NCBI GenBank assembly: GCA_021030915.1 | Contig: JAGEMR010000019.1 | Coordinates: 248,001 to 312,000, forward strand | DNA from: Astrothelium macrocarpum | Taxonomy: Eukaryota > Ascomycota > Dothideomycetes > Trypetheliales > Trypetheliaceae | Direction: 5' to 3' | Length of the DNA: 64,000 nucleotides | Shown here: positions 20,682 through 29,714 of the stretch, one piece after another | How the letters are laid out: each line of letters starts with the position of its first letter | Numbering within the stretch: position 1 is the stretch's first letter | Translations under genes and position numbers: made by a program | Notes under the pieces: generated by a model | The model's input: the letters and a program-made list of their open reading frames with translations, nothing else | Told to the model about the DNA's origin: nothing | The model's database searches: none

Positions 20682-21116
20682 TTAGGGCCTGCGAGGATCG
20701 ACAGCCTTTTCGCCCAAAATTTCGACCACAATGCGACGAAACAAGCTTTCCTTCTCAATATCAGCCGAGTCCCAGTCCATTGTCTCTTGTCCGTGTTCAC
20801 CCTTCTTGATACAGAGCTGAATCTGCTCGCCTCGATACCGCCGGAGCAGGACAGCTTGACGCTTGTTACCAACCCGGACAGCAAACAGATCCTGTGTTTC
20901 AATGAGGTCCAGTGCACAAAGAAGGAAGGAGGAATGTTGCGCCTCGCTGGATGGACTTTGTGGGCCAAATGAAAAGATTGTCCATTTTAGTTGGGATCCA
21001 TCTTTGGCTCGCGTTGGTGTCGTTGGCGCCTTACAATATTCGCACGTTAAGGTCGTCGATACATTGTTTATCCCACAGATCCAGCACCGATGAGGTGTCA
21101 GTGAGGATAGTCGCAT
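20682..21116 (-). CDS. Small putative zinc-finger protein
   Basis: An open frame on the minus strand. The first ATG before the finger is at 21116, giving 144 residues. Near the N-terminus it has CWICGINNVSTTLTCEYC, a C-x2-C...C-x2-C spacing with Trp and Asn like RanBP2-type zinc ribbons. The rest is mixed alpha/beta with no family I recognise. The frame is open about 26 codons further upstream without an ATG, so an upstream exon is possible. It sits in the gene-poor accessory stretch and may be a gene fragment. Confidence 0.42.
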   Translation of the reverse strand: MRLSSLTPHRCWICGINNVSTTLTCEYCKAPTTPTRAKDGSQLKWTIFSFGPQSPSSEAQHSSFLLCALDLIETQDLFAVRVGNKRQAVLLRRYRGEQIQLCIKKGEHGQETMDWDSADIEKESLFRRIVVEILGEKAVDPRRP

Positions 21117-23784
21117 TATCGTCGTAAGTGATATACAGTTCTCCGAAGATCGGCTCGGATGTACTTTGACTACGATAGGTTTGAAGAAGAACAATCAAAT
21201 GTGCGTGGGGTGAGTGAGTAAAGCGACAAGTATTCGAAATTGAAAAATGCGAATTGAATTGGCTCTGGATGAGTTTCAAAGATTGGTGGTTATACTCACA
21301 AATCCATTAGAAATCTCGAAATCTTGTCTATGCAAAGTAGAGTGATCCTTTACTTTATAACGGCGAATGTGCAGGGCCCTGACCATGAAAGCCACTAATT
21401 GCCACCATGCATACGCCTGAGAGATGATTTGCGCGACTTTCCCGACAGAAACAATTCTCCTGCAAGGAATGAAAGTTATTGTAGGGTAAGCAAATGCTGC
21501 GGGACCAAGTTTCATCCAGACAAAGAACGGTAAGAGCTTACTACTAAAGCAGCCACCCGGCCACCACCCTACGACACGTTCTCCAATCATATCCTCGACT
21601 CGGCTTACCGTAAGCCAAAACCAGGATCACAAACCCTGGAAGGCACTCCGGTATGCCGGAAAATCGACCTTTGGGGGATAGGGATTAGATATTTGATTTC
21701 AGAGCAAACAATGACAAAGTTTAAGACAAGTCTCAACAGCAAGATTTCTCAGCAGATGAGATCCCCAATTTTGGGTTCCCTCAGCAGTGGGAATCCTAGG
21801 AATGAACCATGGAGATAGTGCCCGAGGTGTGCGGCAATAAGACTTCTTTTTTCTTCAACGTGCGCGGGAGTGGAATTGTGGAGTGACCTCGAAAGTGGGT
21901 CCCAGACGTGGGAAACCAATCCCGAAATGAAACACACGGGAGCGGATGAAGTAGCTTTTCTGTATATGAGAGCTATCAGAGTGGTTTCCCCAATGTAGAC
22001 TACCAGCGCGCCTTCTGACTCTTATCCAATGTGGGAAGAGTAGCCTTACTGTGTCCCGGATCCATCAGAATAACTCCCTAATGCGGACTAGCGAAGCTAC
22101 TTCATAAGGTCCCTGTAGCACTTGGGCGCGTCTGGCTGACAGCGTAACGCTGAGCGGGAAAATTTACCTATCAATCAGACGACGATGCCTAGGCGCTGTG
22201 CAGGTGGAAACAGCTTCTTACATTCTGATTGGCTAAATCTCCACAGTACCCCGGGCCGCCTGAACCGCAACTCCACTTTCCACATCATCCATTATATCTA
22301 CAAAGCGGAACGAGCTGGCCCTCTTTCTTATTATGAGGCTGGGATGCATGAGAAATATACTTTCTCTTGGATTTCCGTCAGGCTGCTCTGCAGAGCATGG
22401 ATACTCACTGTTACCAAGAAAGCCGTCTACGTAAGAAGTTCTAAGTGATGTCCGCTGCCAAAACGCAACAGTTGTTTTCCAACTATCCCCAGGTGCACAT
22501 CCTTTCTCAAATTCGTTTCGATAACGTGAATTCCGCTATACTATCACATTTCCGTCCTCTGCTAACGCTTAGCGTTTCCTCCTCCCGAATTGCGTTGTGG
22601 TCATCAGAAACAGGTTTGGTGGCGTGTACCACTGGGAGATGCTTTGCCGCGTCGGTTCCTCCTGTGACACAAAATCGATGATCCACCATCGCCGATGTAT
22701 CGCTAACCGTTGCCAATGTCTCCGCTCCCCTTGCGCTGGCTATGTTTTCTCCCCGCATGTTACCTTGTTGCTTAGATGTTCGCGTAACATGGCGGGCGCG
22801 TTTGATCTTCAACAGGACATTTGGTTGAACGTCATCGTATCGCCATCCAGTTCACGATATTGAATCTTGGCATTATTGATACTAGGCCTGCGAAATCAAC
22901 TCAGGTCTTTGAAACGACATGACTGCTTCTAAATGATGGCTGTGTAGCGAAGACTTCAGACATGTTATCAACGGGTCGAAAGACAAGATCAAGGTTAGAA
23001 TACCAGGGAAAGTGGCGTAAACCTTTCTATAAAGGAGGCAAACTCATGCAAAATATCCACTAAGACAAAGATAATCCCAGTCTGTGTCTCGATTTTCCTA
23101 GCTTGTTTCTTGATTTTAGTGATCCTTTTGACATAACTTGCGACCTTCGTTAGGCCTACCACCATACTAAGGGTAGGGATTTTGATGAAGTCGTTCGATG
23201 AAGAACACGGCGAGCTGGACTCGTGGCAATGTGTTTTGCTACATTTCTTATTTTCAATGAGATGTTCAGGTGAGGTGACTCATAAGTATTCTATCTAGTC
23301 CACAAGACTTTTTCAAACAAAATATTGGCACTATAACCGGTACCTTTCCATAGAAGAAAGGGACGTCTAGCCTGTCAATAAAGGTCCGTTGATGACACCG
23401 GAGCAAGAGGTAGCTTTCAGCCGAGAGTGGAACGTGTGCACCTAAGATTGCTTTATGAATGTAGCTTTTGATGAGGCAATAGCTTGTCTGATGGGTCTTT
23501 CTAGGTACTTGCTGTATATGGCGATCAGCATCCACGACATTGGCAGACATGCTTGGAACCCTGGCGCTGTACATTCCGTTTACTAGTCATGTTGATGTAT
23601 TCCTCAATTGTATTACCGAGATACCCATACAGTTCCATGACGGTGACGGATGGACAACTCGAAATCCAGAGTTTTGTTCACGCGAGTATTTGACACTGAG
23701 ACTATTCTGATTGATTAGGCGTTGTCATTTTTGGGGGACTCCATGCATCAACCCAGAGCCCCACTCACTCATCTATAAATCCGC
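21117..23784. other. Long gene-free stretch
   Basis: About 2.7 kb in which the short frames on both strands give no recognisable protein. The one structured signal is an 80-bp segment (23274-23353) homologous to 43261-43340. Otherwise I see nothing I can name. Confidence 0.5.
23274..23353 (-). repeat. 80-bp segment homologous to 43261-43340 (copy E)
   Basis: Gapless by-eye alignment to the second segment gives 62 of 80 identical bases. On the minus strand it reads as peptide-like sequence ending CGLDRILMSHL, against CGPDGTLLSHL in the other copy. This suggests remnants of the same unknown protein-coding or mobile element. Confidence 0.65.
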
Positions 23785-25233
23785 TTAAAAATCCAGCTCC
23801 CCGGTCTTAATAAACCAATCCGGAATCCCCGCCATCAACCTCCACGACTCCCCCGTCACAAACGTCTCCCCACCACCGCCCATCCGAATCCACCCCCTCG
23901 CCACCATCTCCGCCCTCTTCCTCGCCAACGCACCCCTCACCACCCCCATCAACTCCCCCCTCCACCCCACATACTCCCGGACCTCCAACCCCAACATCTC
24001 ACTGAGCCCCCCCTCCAGCCCGCTCCGCGCCTCCCACGCCGCCACCGCCTCATCCACCGCCAGACTGTACTGCCCGTCCAGCGCCCACAGCAGCGCCATG
24101 CGGTCCGTGCTCTGGCCCGCGCGCGCCCCAGCCAGCAGCTCGTGGCGGAAGGTGGCGTGCGGGTGCTGGCGCAGCAGCTGCGCCCCGTGGTTGCGCAGGT
24201 AGTCGCGCAGCGGCTGGCAGGGCGTGTAGAAGCCGAACTGGGCGCCCGCGAAGTCGAGGGCGAAGTGCTCGCCCGAGCGCAGGCGGACGGACAGGAGTAC
24301 GTGTGTGGGTGCGGACGTGGTGGGGTCGGAGGTGGGGTGGACACCGTGGGCGACGAGGCGGCGGAGTGGGTGGGCGATGTCGACGCTGAGTTCGGTGATG
24401 GAGGTTGTGATGCCTGGGTTAGGGGTGGGATGTTAGTATGTGGGGTGTGGGGGTAGGGCGAGAGTGAGTTTGTTCGTGAGTGTGGTAAGAGGAGCCATTG
24501 GTGGTGATTCATGGGGGAATGAGTAACTGTGGCGACGCATCCTCGTAAGAATCATATGGGATGATGAATGAGGGGACTTTGAATGAATGCGCTGTTAATA
24601 ATGCATCATTACATCGGATTCCATGACCATTGAGGCGGGTCGTTGAATTAGTTCTGTAGAGATGATATCATATATCTTTGAAGAATCTATTTGAGTGGTA
24701 CATCATGTTAAAACATGTCCACGCGGTAGCATTGTGAATTTCGTTTGGGGGTTGCCCGGATTGAATTTACCTCGAAGTGCTGCCACGACCATTTCGTACG
24801 TGTGTGCCACGCCATCCACGCAAGAGTTGAAAGTAAGCACGGCTGCTCTATCCTGTGGGTTTGAAAAGAGCTGGCTCGGGAATGTAGAGCTAATCTGCTC
24901 AGTACTCGGCCAGGTTTCATTTAGAGTCGTCAAGTTTCCATTAGTTGTGACACTGGTGAGGATCTTTTCATAGCAGTGTTCGCGGAAGATGAGGAAGGCT
25001 TGCTGAATAGTATCAGCAGCACGGAAAAGGGTTCGGCGCATGTTGAGCTTCTTGCAAAGCTCTTGGTGGGTTGGATAGTGCGTAGATTTGCAGCTATCGC
25101 TGCAATAGTAGATGGCATGATTCTGCTCGCCAGTCAGAATTGGTGCATCTTTGCAAGCAGCGCAAATTTGAGTTGCCGGCTTGCCGCAATTTGCGCAAGC
25201 GCGTTGGACGAGTATTGGACTGGGGGTTGCCAT
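23785..25233 (-). CDS. MYND-type zinc-finger protein
   Basis: Exon 1 (25233-24771) starts at the ATG at 25233. It encodes a complete MYND finger: Cys13, Cys16, Cys24, Cys27, Cys44, Cys48, His56, Cys60. A helical region then includes FLIFREHCYEKI and ALTFNSCVDGVAHTYEMV. Exon 2 begins at 24413 after a CCCAG acceptor and gives ITELSVDIAHPLRRL and EHFALDFAGAQFGFYTP, ending in IKTGELDF. The donor is uncertain: GTAAAT at 24770 keeps the frame (363 residues) but implies a 357-nt intron. The frame also reads on past that donor to PRGHVLT, so an extra exon is possible. Exon 2 is far more GC-rich than exon 1. MYND fingers bind proline-rich partners; the family's cellular role is not established. Confidence 0.75.
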
Positions 25234-25658
25234 GGTGGATGATTCAGGGATAAAAAGACGGCTTGAGTTTATAGTGAAGGGAGAGAAGAGAGAGCAGAAG
25301 GTTGCTGAGGCAGAAATCGGGAAGGAGTGACACAAACTGAAGAAATTCTGTGCGGGTAGTCCTATGTGACTATCATGTCACTCAACGAGAAGTGAAAATT
25401 TGGACGAAAGTGACCAAGGCAAACAATGGAAATTGCTATACTCACTACTTACTGACGGCTCTGTTCTCCTTTTGTTGAACTTGAGGCCCCCCAATTCAAA
25501 TAAAGCACTTGAAACTACTGGACTACGTATTGAATAAACCATTCATAGCCATATCACTCGATTTCGTTGGGGTCCTCCCCAATGTGTACATAGCAATTTA
25601 TTGCTTCACCTATCTACAAACGCACGATTTTGCAATCCGTTCCTCAGTCCTTCTAAGT
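25234..25658. other. Intergenic region
   Basis: Upstream region of the MYND gene and 3' flank of the next gene (both minus strand). Nothing specific recognised. Confidence 0.45.
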
Positions 25659-27452
25659 TTACCTTTTCCTCCCCCTTTTCACCTTCTCTATATCTTCTTT
25701 ACCCTTCGCTGTCAACCCTAACTGAGCACGCGAATTAGTCACACTCTGCGCCGTGTACGCAACAGACGCACCTGGCTTTGCAAAGCTCGGTCGCGGAGGC
25801 ACATGCTGCTTTGGTCGATTCGCCGATACTGCAGGCGTAGGACTTGACGCTAGGTGTTGCGACCCGCTCATCTCGTTGTCGTCATTGTCATCATGGTACT
25901 CAGAATCGGAATGAGTGGATAGCTTGCGCTTGCGAGCCGGCCGGGTATTATATGGCTTGGGAGATTCTTCGATGCGTGATTGACTGGCGAGCTCTACTCT
26001 ATGAGATGAAGAGATATTGGCTAACGACTGTTCGTCTGTCCAGTCGTCGAGGAGGGACGAAGGGAGATTGTGAGTACGCAGGAAGGTTTGCGCTTTCTCC
26101 AGGTCGGAAGCAGCGACATAGTCCCAATCGACGTTCTTGCGAGCGAGATGGCGAGTAAGGGTAGAATGATTTTCAGGAGTCTTGAAACTCGAGACGAGTG
26201 GAGAAGAGCCCGGACGAACTTCTCTGTTTAATTCTATATTAGGGACGACGCTGACGATTGAAGAATCAACGACTTTGTCGAGTAATCGCTTTGCAATGAC
26301 CCAACGCATGTATTCGTCGCTTTCTGTCGTGAGATCGAGAAGGTTGCGACAAATCGTCTTTCCATCCACACCGAGTGCTTGAGCTTCGAAATACATTTGG
26401 CAGTAGATGTCGATTGCGACTTGTGCAGTAAGGTCATCGAAGTGTGCTATAGTACGACCACCAAATGTAGCAAAAGGCCGGGACTCTTCGTCATCACTAC
26501 TTTCAGCCTCAGCCAAAAAGTCTTCATTGACAAATTCGGGACTGTAAAAGGGGCCTTTGTGAACATCTACAGGATAAGCGGTTCCGTATTTCTTCCGCCA
26601 GCTAGCTTTGTCATCGGGCTCCATTTTTGCCAGATCCAGGGGCTTGTCAAAGAAGGAACTTCGTTTTTTGAGAACAGGGTTCGGATGCTCTGGAGCGACC
26701 GGTGCTTTTGTTTGGGAGTCGTGTCTTGATTGAGCATTTTCCAGAGCATTTGCCCTCAACAGGGGTTTGTCTTTTAAAAAGTTGATCCCACGGGCCGATT
26801 TCAGGTCTTTAATCCGATCTCGTAAGCCATGGCGAGGTATATCGATTGACTGGTCCAGGAAAGAAGGCGAATTTTGACCCAATGCATCCCAAACCTCTTC
26901 GAGACGTGGCCCACTGGCGTCTATGCTAGAGAAATAGGGGATGTTATTGCCAAGATCAGGGTTAGGATTCGGTTGCTTTCGACGAATTGTAGGAATCTCT
27001 AGCCTCCTTTTCTTGGGTAGTTTCACAGACGAGTCTGAGCGCCTTCGAGGTATGGGGAGGATGGCTCGCAGTGACCGATTTCTAGAAGTCAACTGACGAA
27101 TTTCCTCAATGCCAGAACTCTGTCGCAGTTGAGCTGTCTCACCAACCGAGTCTATCGGAAGATTTTGTTCGATGCCTTGTGTATCTGAAGCTCGTCGTGG
27201 TTGCTTTTTTGAAACACGATTTTGCGCTTCAATCAAACCCCAGTTGACGGTGACATCTCGAGAAGGAAACGCGGCAGGTCTCTCGCGTACAACCACTGGA
27301 TTGAACGGAGTAGAGGATATCTCGTAAGCTGATGTAGTTTCTCGCAAGGCCCGTCGCGAGACCACGCTCATGCTATTATTTGGACTGGAGTTGGAAATTT
27401 CTTGTTCGTCTTCGTAACGCCTGGGCGGTCGAATGGTCCTACGTGGTCGCAT
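25659..27452 (-). CDS. Conserved-looking basic nuclear-type protein, function unknown
   Basis: 598 residues from the ATG at 27452; the frame extends 37 codons further upstream without an ATG, so an upstream exon may exist. The N-terminus is Arg-rich (MRPRRTIRPPRRYEDE). Basic clusters such as PKKRRLE and RKRKL look like nuclear localisation signals. There is an acidic stretch (AESSDDEESRP) and a globular-looking helical segment at about residues 330-400 (TAQVAIDIYCQMYFEAQ...EYMRWVIAKRLL). A low-complexity tail ends KVKRGRKR. I recognise no family. The intact 1.8-kb frame inside a conserved block argues that it is real. Nuclear location is an inference from composition only. Confidence 0.7.
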   Translation of the reverse strand: MRPRRTIRPPRRYEDEQEISNSSPNNSMSVVSRRALRETTSAYEISSTPFNPVVVRERPAAFPSRDVTVNWGLIEAQNRVSKKQPRRASDTQGIEQNLPIDSVGETAQLRQSSGIEEIRQLTSRNRSLRAILPIPRRRSDSSVKLPKKRRLEIPTIRRKQPNPNPDLGNNIPYFSSIDASGPRLEEVWDALGQNSPSFLDQSIDIPRHGLRDRIKDLKSARGINFLKDKPLLRANALENAQSRHDSQTKAPVAPEHPNPVLKKRSSFFDKPLDLAKMEPDDKASWRKKYGTAYPVDVHKGPFYSPEFVNEDFLAEAESSDDEESRPFATFGGRTIAHFDDLTAQVAIDIYCQMYFEAQALGVDGKTICRNLLDLTTESDEYMRWVIAKRLLDKVVDSSIVSVVPNIELNREVRPGSSPLVSSFKTPENHSTLTRHLARKNVDWDYVAASDLEKAQTFLRTHNLPSSLLDDWTDEQSLANISSSHRVELASQSRIEESPKPYNTRPARKRKLSTHSDSEYHDDNDDNEMSGSQHLASSPTPAVSANRPKQHVPPRPSFAKPGASVAYTAQSVTNSRAQLGLTAKGKEDIEKVKRGRKR

Positions 27453-28049
27453 GTCTGTTGGATTCTGGGATATTCTGGTACTGCTATGCGCAATGATGAA
27501 TGCACTTGATACGTTGTTGACGGAAGGAATTGATAAAGCTTTTGTGGAATCAGAATTTGCCAAACCAAGACCCGGCTCCGACGATACTAGTAATATGACC
27601 TAAGTATGTGAGGTGTAGAGATAGTGTGTGAAGAACATGGAGCCATTAGTCACAAGACTAAAGTTTGTGTGGTTTGCATCGGTGAATGCTTGAGGTAGTT
27701 TTGGAAAGGGCCAGCGAGCCAATAGTAAACGTATTTTCTCGGTTGGGAAGGACAACTGAGTAAAAGACCTTTTGAGGTTCCCGGTCAATTCCTCACATAT
27801 TATTTATTTCAAAGCAAATGCTATTGTTGGAGCTAGGGTCTTGAAAGGATCCGTGGTTACTCACATGTGATTGAGTACCGTCGATATCTCACTCAAACTT
27901 GTTCCAGTAGATAAAGATGTCCCATCCTCCCAGATCCTAGTTCCTACCATAAATAGCCATATGAGCGCAAGTTACGATGGATAACGCGCTTCTATAACGA
28001 AAAATAGACCATTGCCTTCGTCGTTCATATCGTGTTTCCCCTGTTCATA
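27453..28049. other. Intergenic region
   Basis: Between two minus-strand genes. A short minus-strand frame at 27600-27788 could be imagined as a 5' exon of the preceding gene, but no splice pair I tried keeps the frame. Nothing else recognised. Confidence 0.4.
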
Positions 28050-28970
28050 CTAAGCATCACGAAATGGTGTGAAATCTCTCCCATCTGAATCCATCTCATT
28101 ATACTTTATGTCATTCGTATCTTCCTCGGCAAAAGTATCATGGCCTCGCTTCGAACCAATTCCACCATTTGCTGCGCTTGAAATTCCCTCAATCCCTCCG
28201 GCTGTCTGATGACCGGTACCGATCTGCTGAGTGTAAGTGGCGACATCCTGCTTGGCCTTGAGAATGTCCCAGTATCCAGATAGTAAAAATTTCATATCTT
28301 CGTTAATATTGATGCTAAGTCGTCGGGATTGTACGTTCTGAATCGCCTTGACCAAGTCCATGTCCACGAACATTTGCATCATATATGCGACAACGACGAG
28401 AGCGGATCGGTCGTTTCCAGTTTCACAAAAGACTAGAACCTTGCCGTGGCCACGGATCGGTTCTGCGTGCATCCGAATGAGATGTTCATTGATCATTCGA
28501 GCCGCCACGGGCAGGGACGCAATGAGTTCTGAATTCATTACTGCATCAATTGTGCCTTTCTGTAGCCCAAGTTCATCTGCAACTGCCAAAGCTCGATTCA
28601 ATAGGAGAGATTGCTTCTTTGCTGTAGGTCTGATCGCAAGTAACATGGTAATCCCTTCATTTTGGAGGAAGCCCCGATTGCCAACGGCAATCATAGGCCC
28701 GAGGTAAAGAAATGGTAGAATTCGCTGGGCTTGATGGCGCATAGAATAAGTCCAGTTGAAGGATGGAGATAGCGCCGGTTTCTCGTTACTGTACTCGTCG
28801 AGGAAAGCGAGCGCTTCAAGGGTTGGATCGCCATTTGAAGCATTGAGCCGCTGCGGTTGGTAGTCGTCTGGGGAATTTGGAAGAGCGACCTTGATACGTG
28901 GTGGGGAAGGTACACGCTTTGAATAATCGGACTCTCCGATGTAGCGCGGACGACTATTCGAGTCTTCCAT
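28050..28970 (-). CDS. Dual-specificity-phosphatase-like (STYX/DSP fold) protein
   Basis: 306 residues from the ATG at 28970 (the frame is open further upstream but without ATG). Residues ~80-250 form a DSP fold: RILPFLYLGPMIAVGN at the start, then the P-loop VFCETGNDRSALVVVAYMM with Cys182 and Arg188, a complete C-x5-R. The residue before the Cys, normally His, is Phe. The C-terminal ~70 residues are hydrophilic. Because the Cys and Arg survive, catalysis is possible, but loss of the His and a Glu at C+1 make a pseudophosphatase-like scaffold role equally possible. No substrate can be inferred. Confidence 0.8.
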   Translation of the reverse strand: MEDSNSRPRYIGESDYSKRVPSPPRIKVALPNSPDDYQPQRLNASNGDPTLEALAFLDEYSNEKPALSPSFNWTYSMRHQAQRILPFLYLGPMIAVGNRGFLQNEGITMLLAIRPTAKKQSLLLNRALAVADELGLQKGTIDAVMNSELIASLPVAARMINEHLIRMHAEPIRGHGKVLVFCETGNDRSALVVVAYMMQMFVDMDLVKAIQNVQSRRLSININEDMKFLLSGYWDILKAKQDVATYTQQIGTGHQTAGGIEGISSAANGGIGSKRGHDTFAEEDTNDIKYNEMDSDGRDFTPFRDA

Positions 28971-29714
28971 GTTGTTGGACGCAGAACCACACTTTTCGAT
29001 TATCAGGAGAACGAGATGTGTATTTTTGTTGGGTTGATTGTTGAGAAAGGACTGAAGTCTTCGAGGCTGAATGAAGAAGGAGCAGGCGGAATCTTGTGGT
29101 GTCAAGGCAGACACCTTTATTCGGAAACAAATTGTTGCGACCTTTTACGATGAACATTTGGGCTATATTAGGAGAAAAGTGAATTTGGGAGATTGGCCGG
29201 AAAAGTGAGGCCGTTAGGCTACAACGTCACGACTCCCGCCAGACATCACACGCCGACGCCACTCTTCCCTTGGTGAGAGCCTATGGGCAGGAGCATAACA
29301 TGAAGATTTTGCATGTGAAGTGAGAGGGTCCATGTTCATCAAGGCGAAAGATGAGATGCAGTAAGTGGGCACTTGCAGTGCGGTCAAATTAGAGTGCGTG
29401 AAGGAACGAACTTTAGGGGCCGAAACTAGATGGCGCATCCGAGCTGAATCTATGCCGCGTTGGGAACGGAGCTCCGATCTGCTGGTGCGACACCATTGTT
29501 GATGAGACTTTCCTTGCATTCTGAGTTCTGTAGTAATGGGTAGAGTATCTAATCGACGTCTATCATAAAGCCATGACTATTAAAATCCATCATTGCAGAA
29601 CAAGGACTCGAAGCGCCAAACAATGACCACTATCCTCTATGTGTAGAACTTGATCGCTTTCTTTTCCACACCTACCCCCAAGCGCCGGACGACCAGCACC
29701 TCCATTGCGCTTCT
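28971..29714. other. Intergenic region
   Basis: Upstream region of the phosphatase-like gene and 3' flank of the Hsp110 gene. Frames on the minus strand here show no domain. Nothing specific recognised. Confidence 0.45.

Noticed and set aside
23949..24512. 187-codon minus-strand frame
   Set aside because: Out of frame with the MYND exon 2 that encodes DFAGAQFGFYTP; Arg/Ser/Pro/Trp-rich shadow of GC-rich DNA.
27600..27788. 5' exon for the basic nuclear-type protein
   Set aside because: The splice pair tried does not preserve the frame, and the peptide has no recognisable feature.
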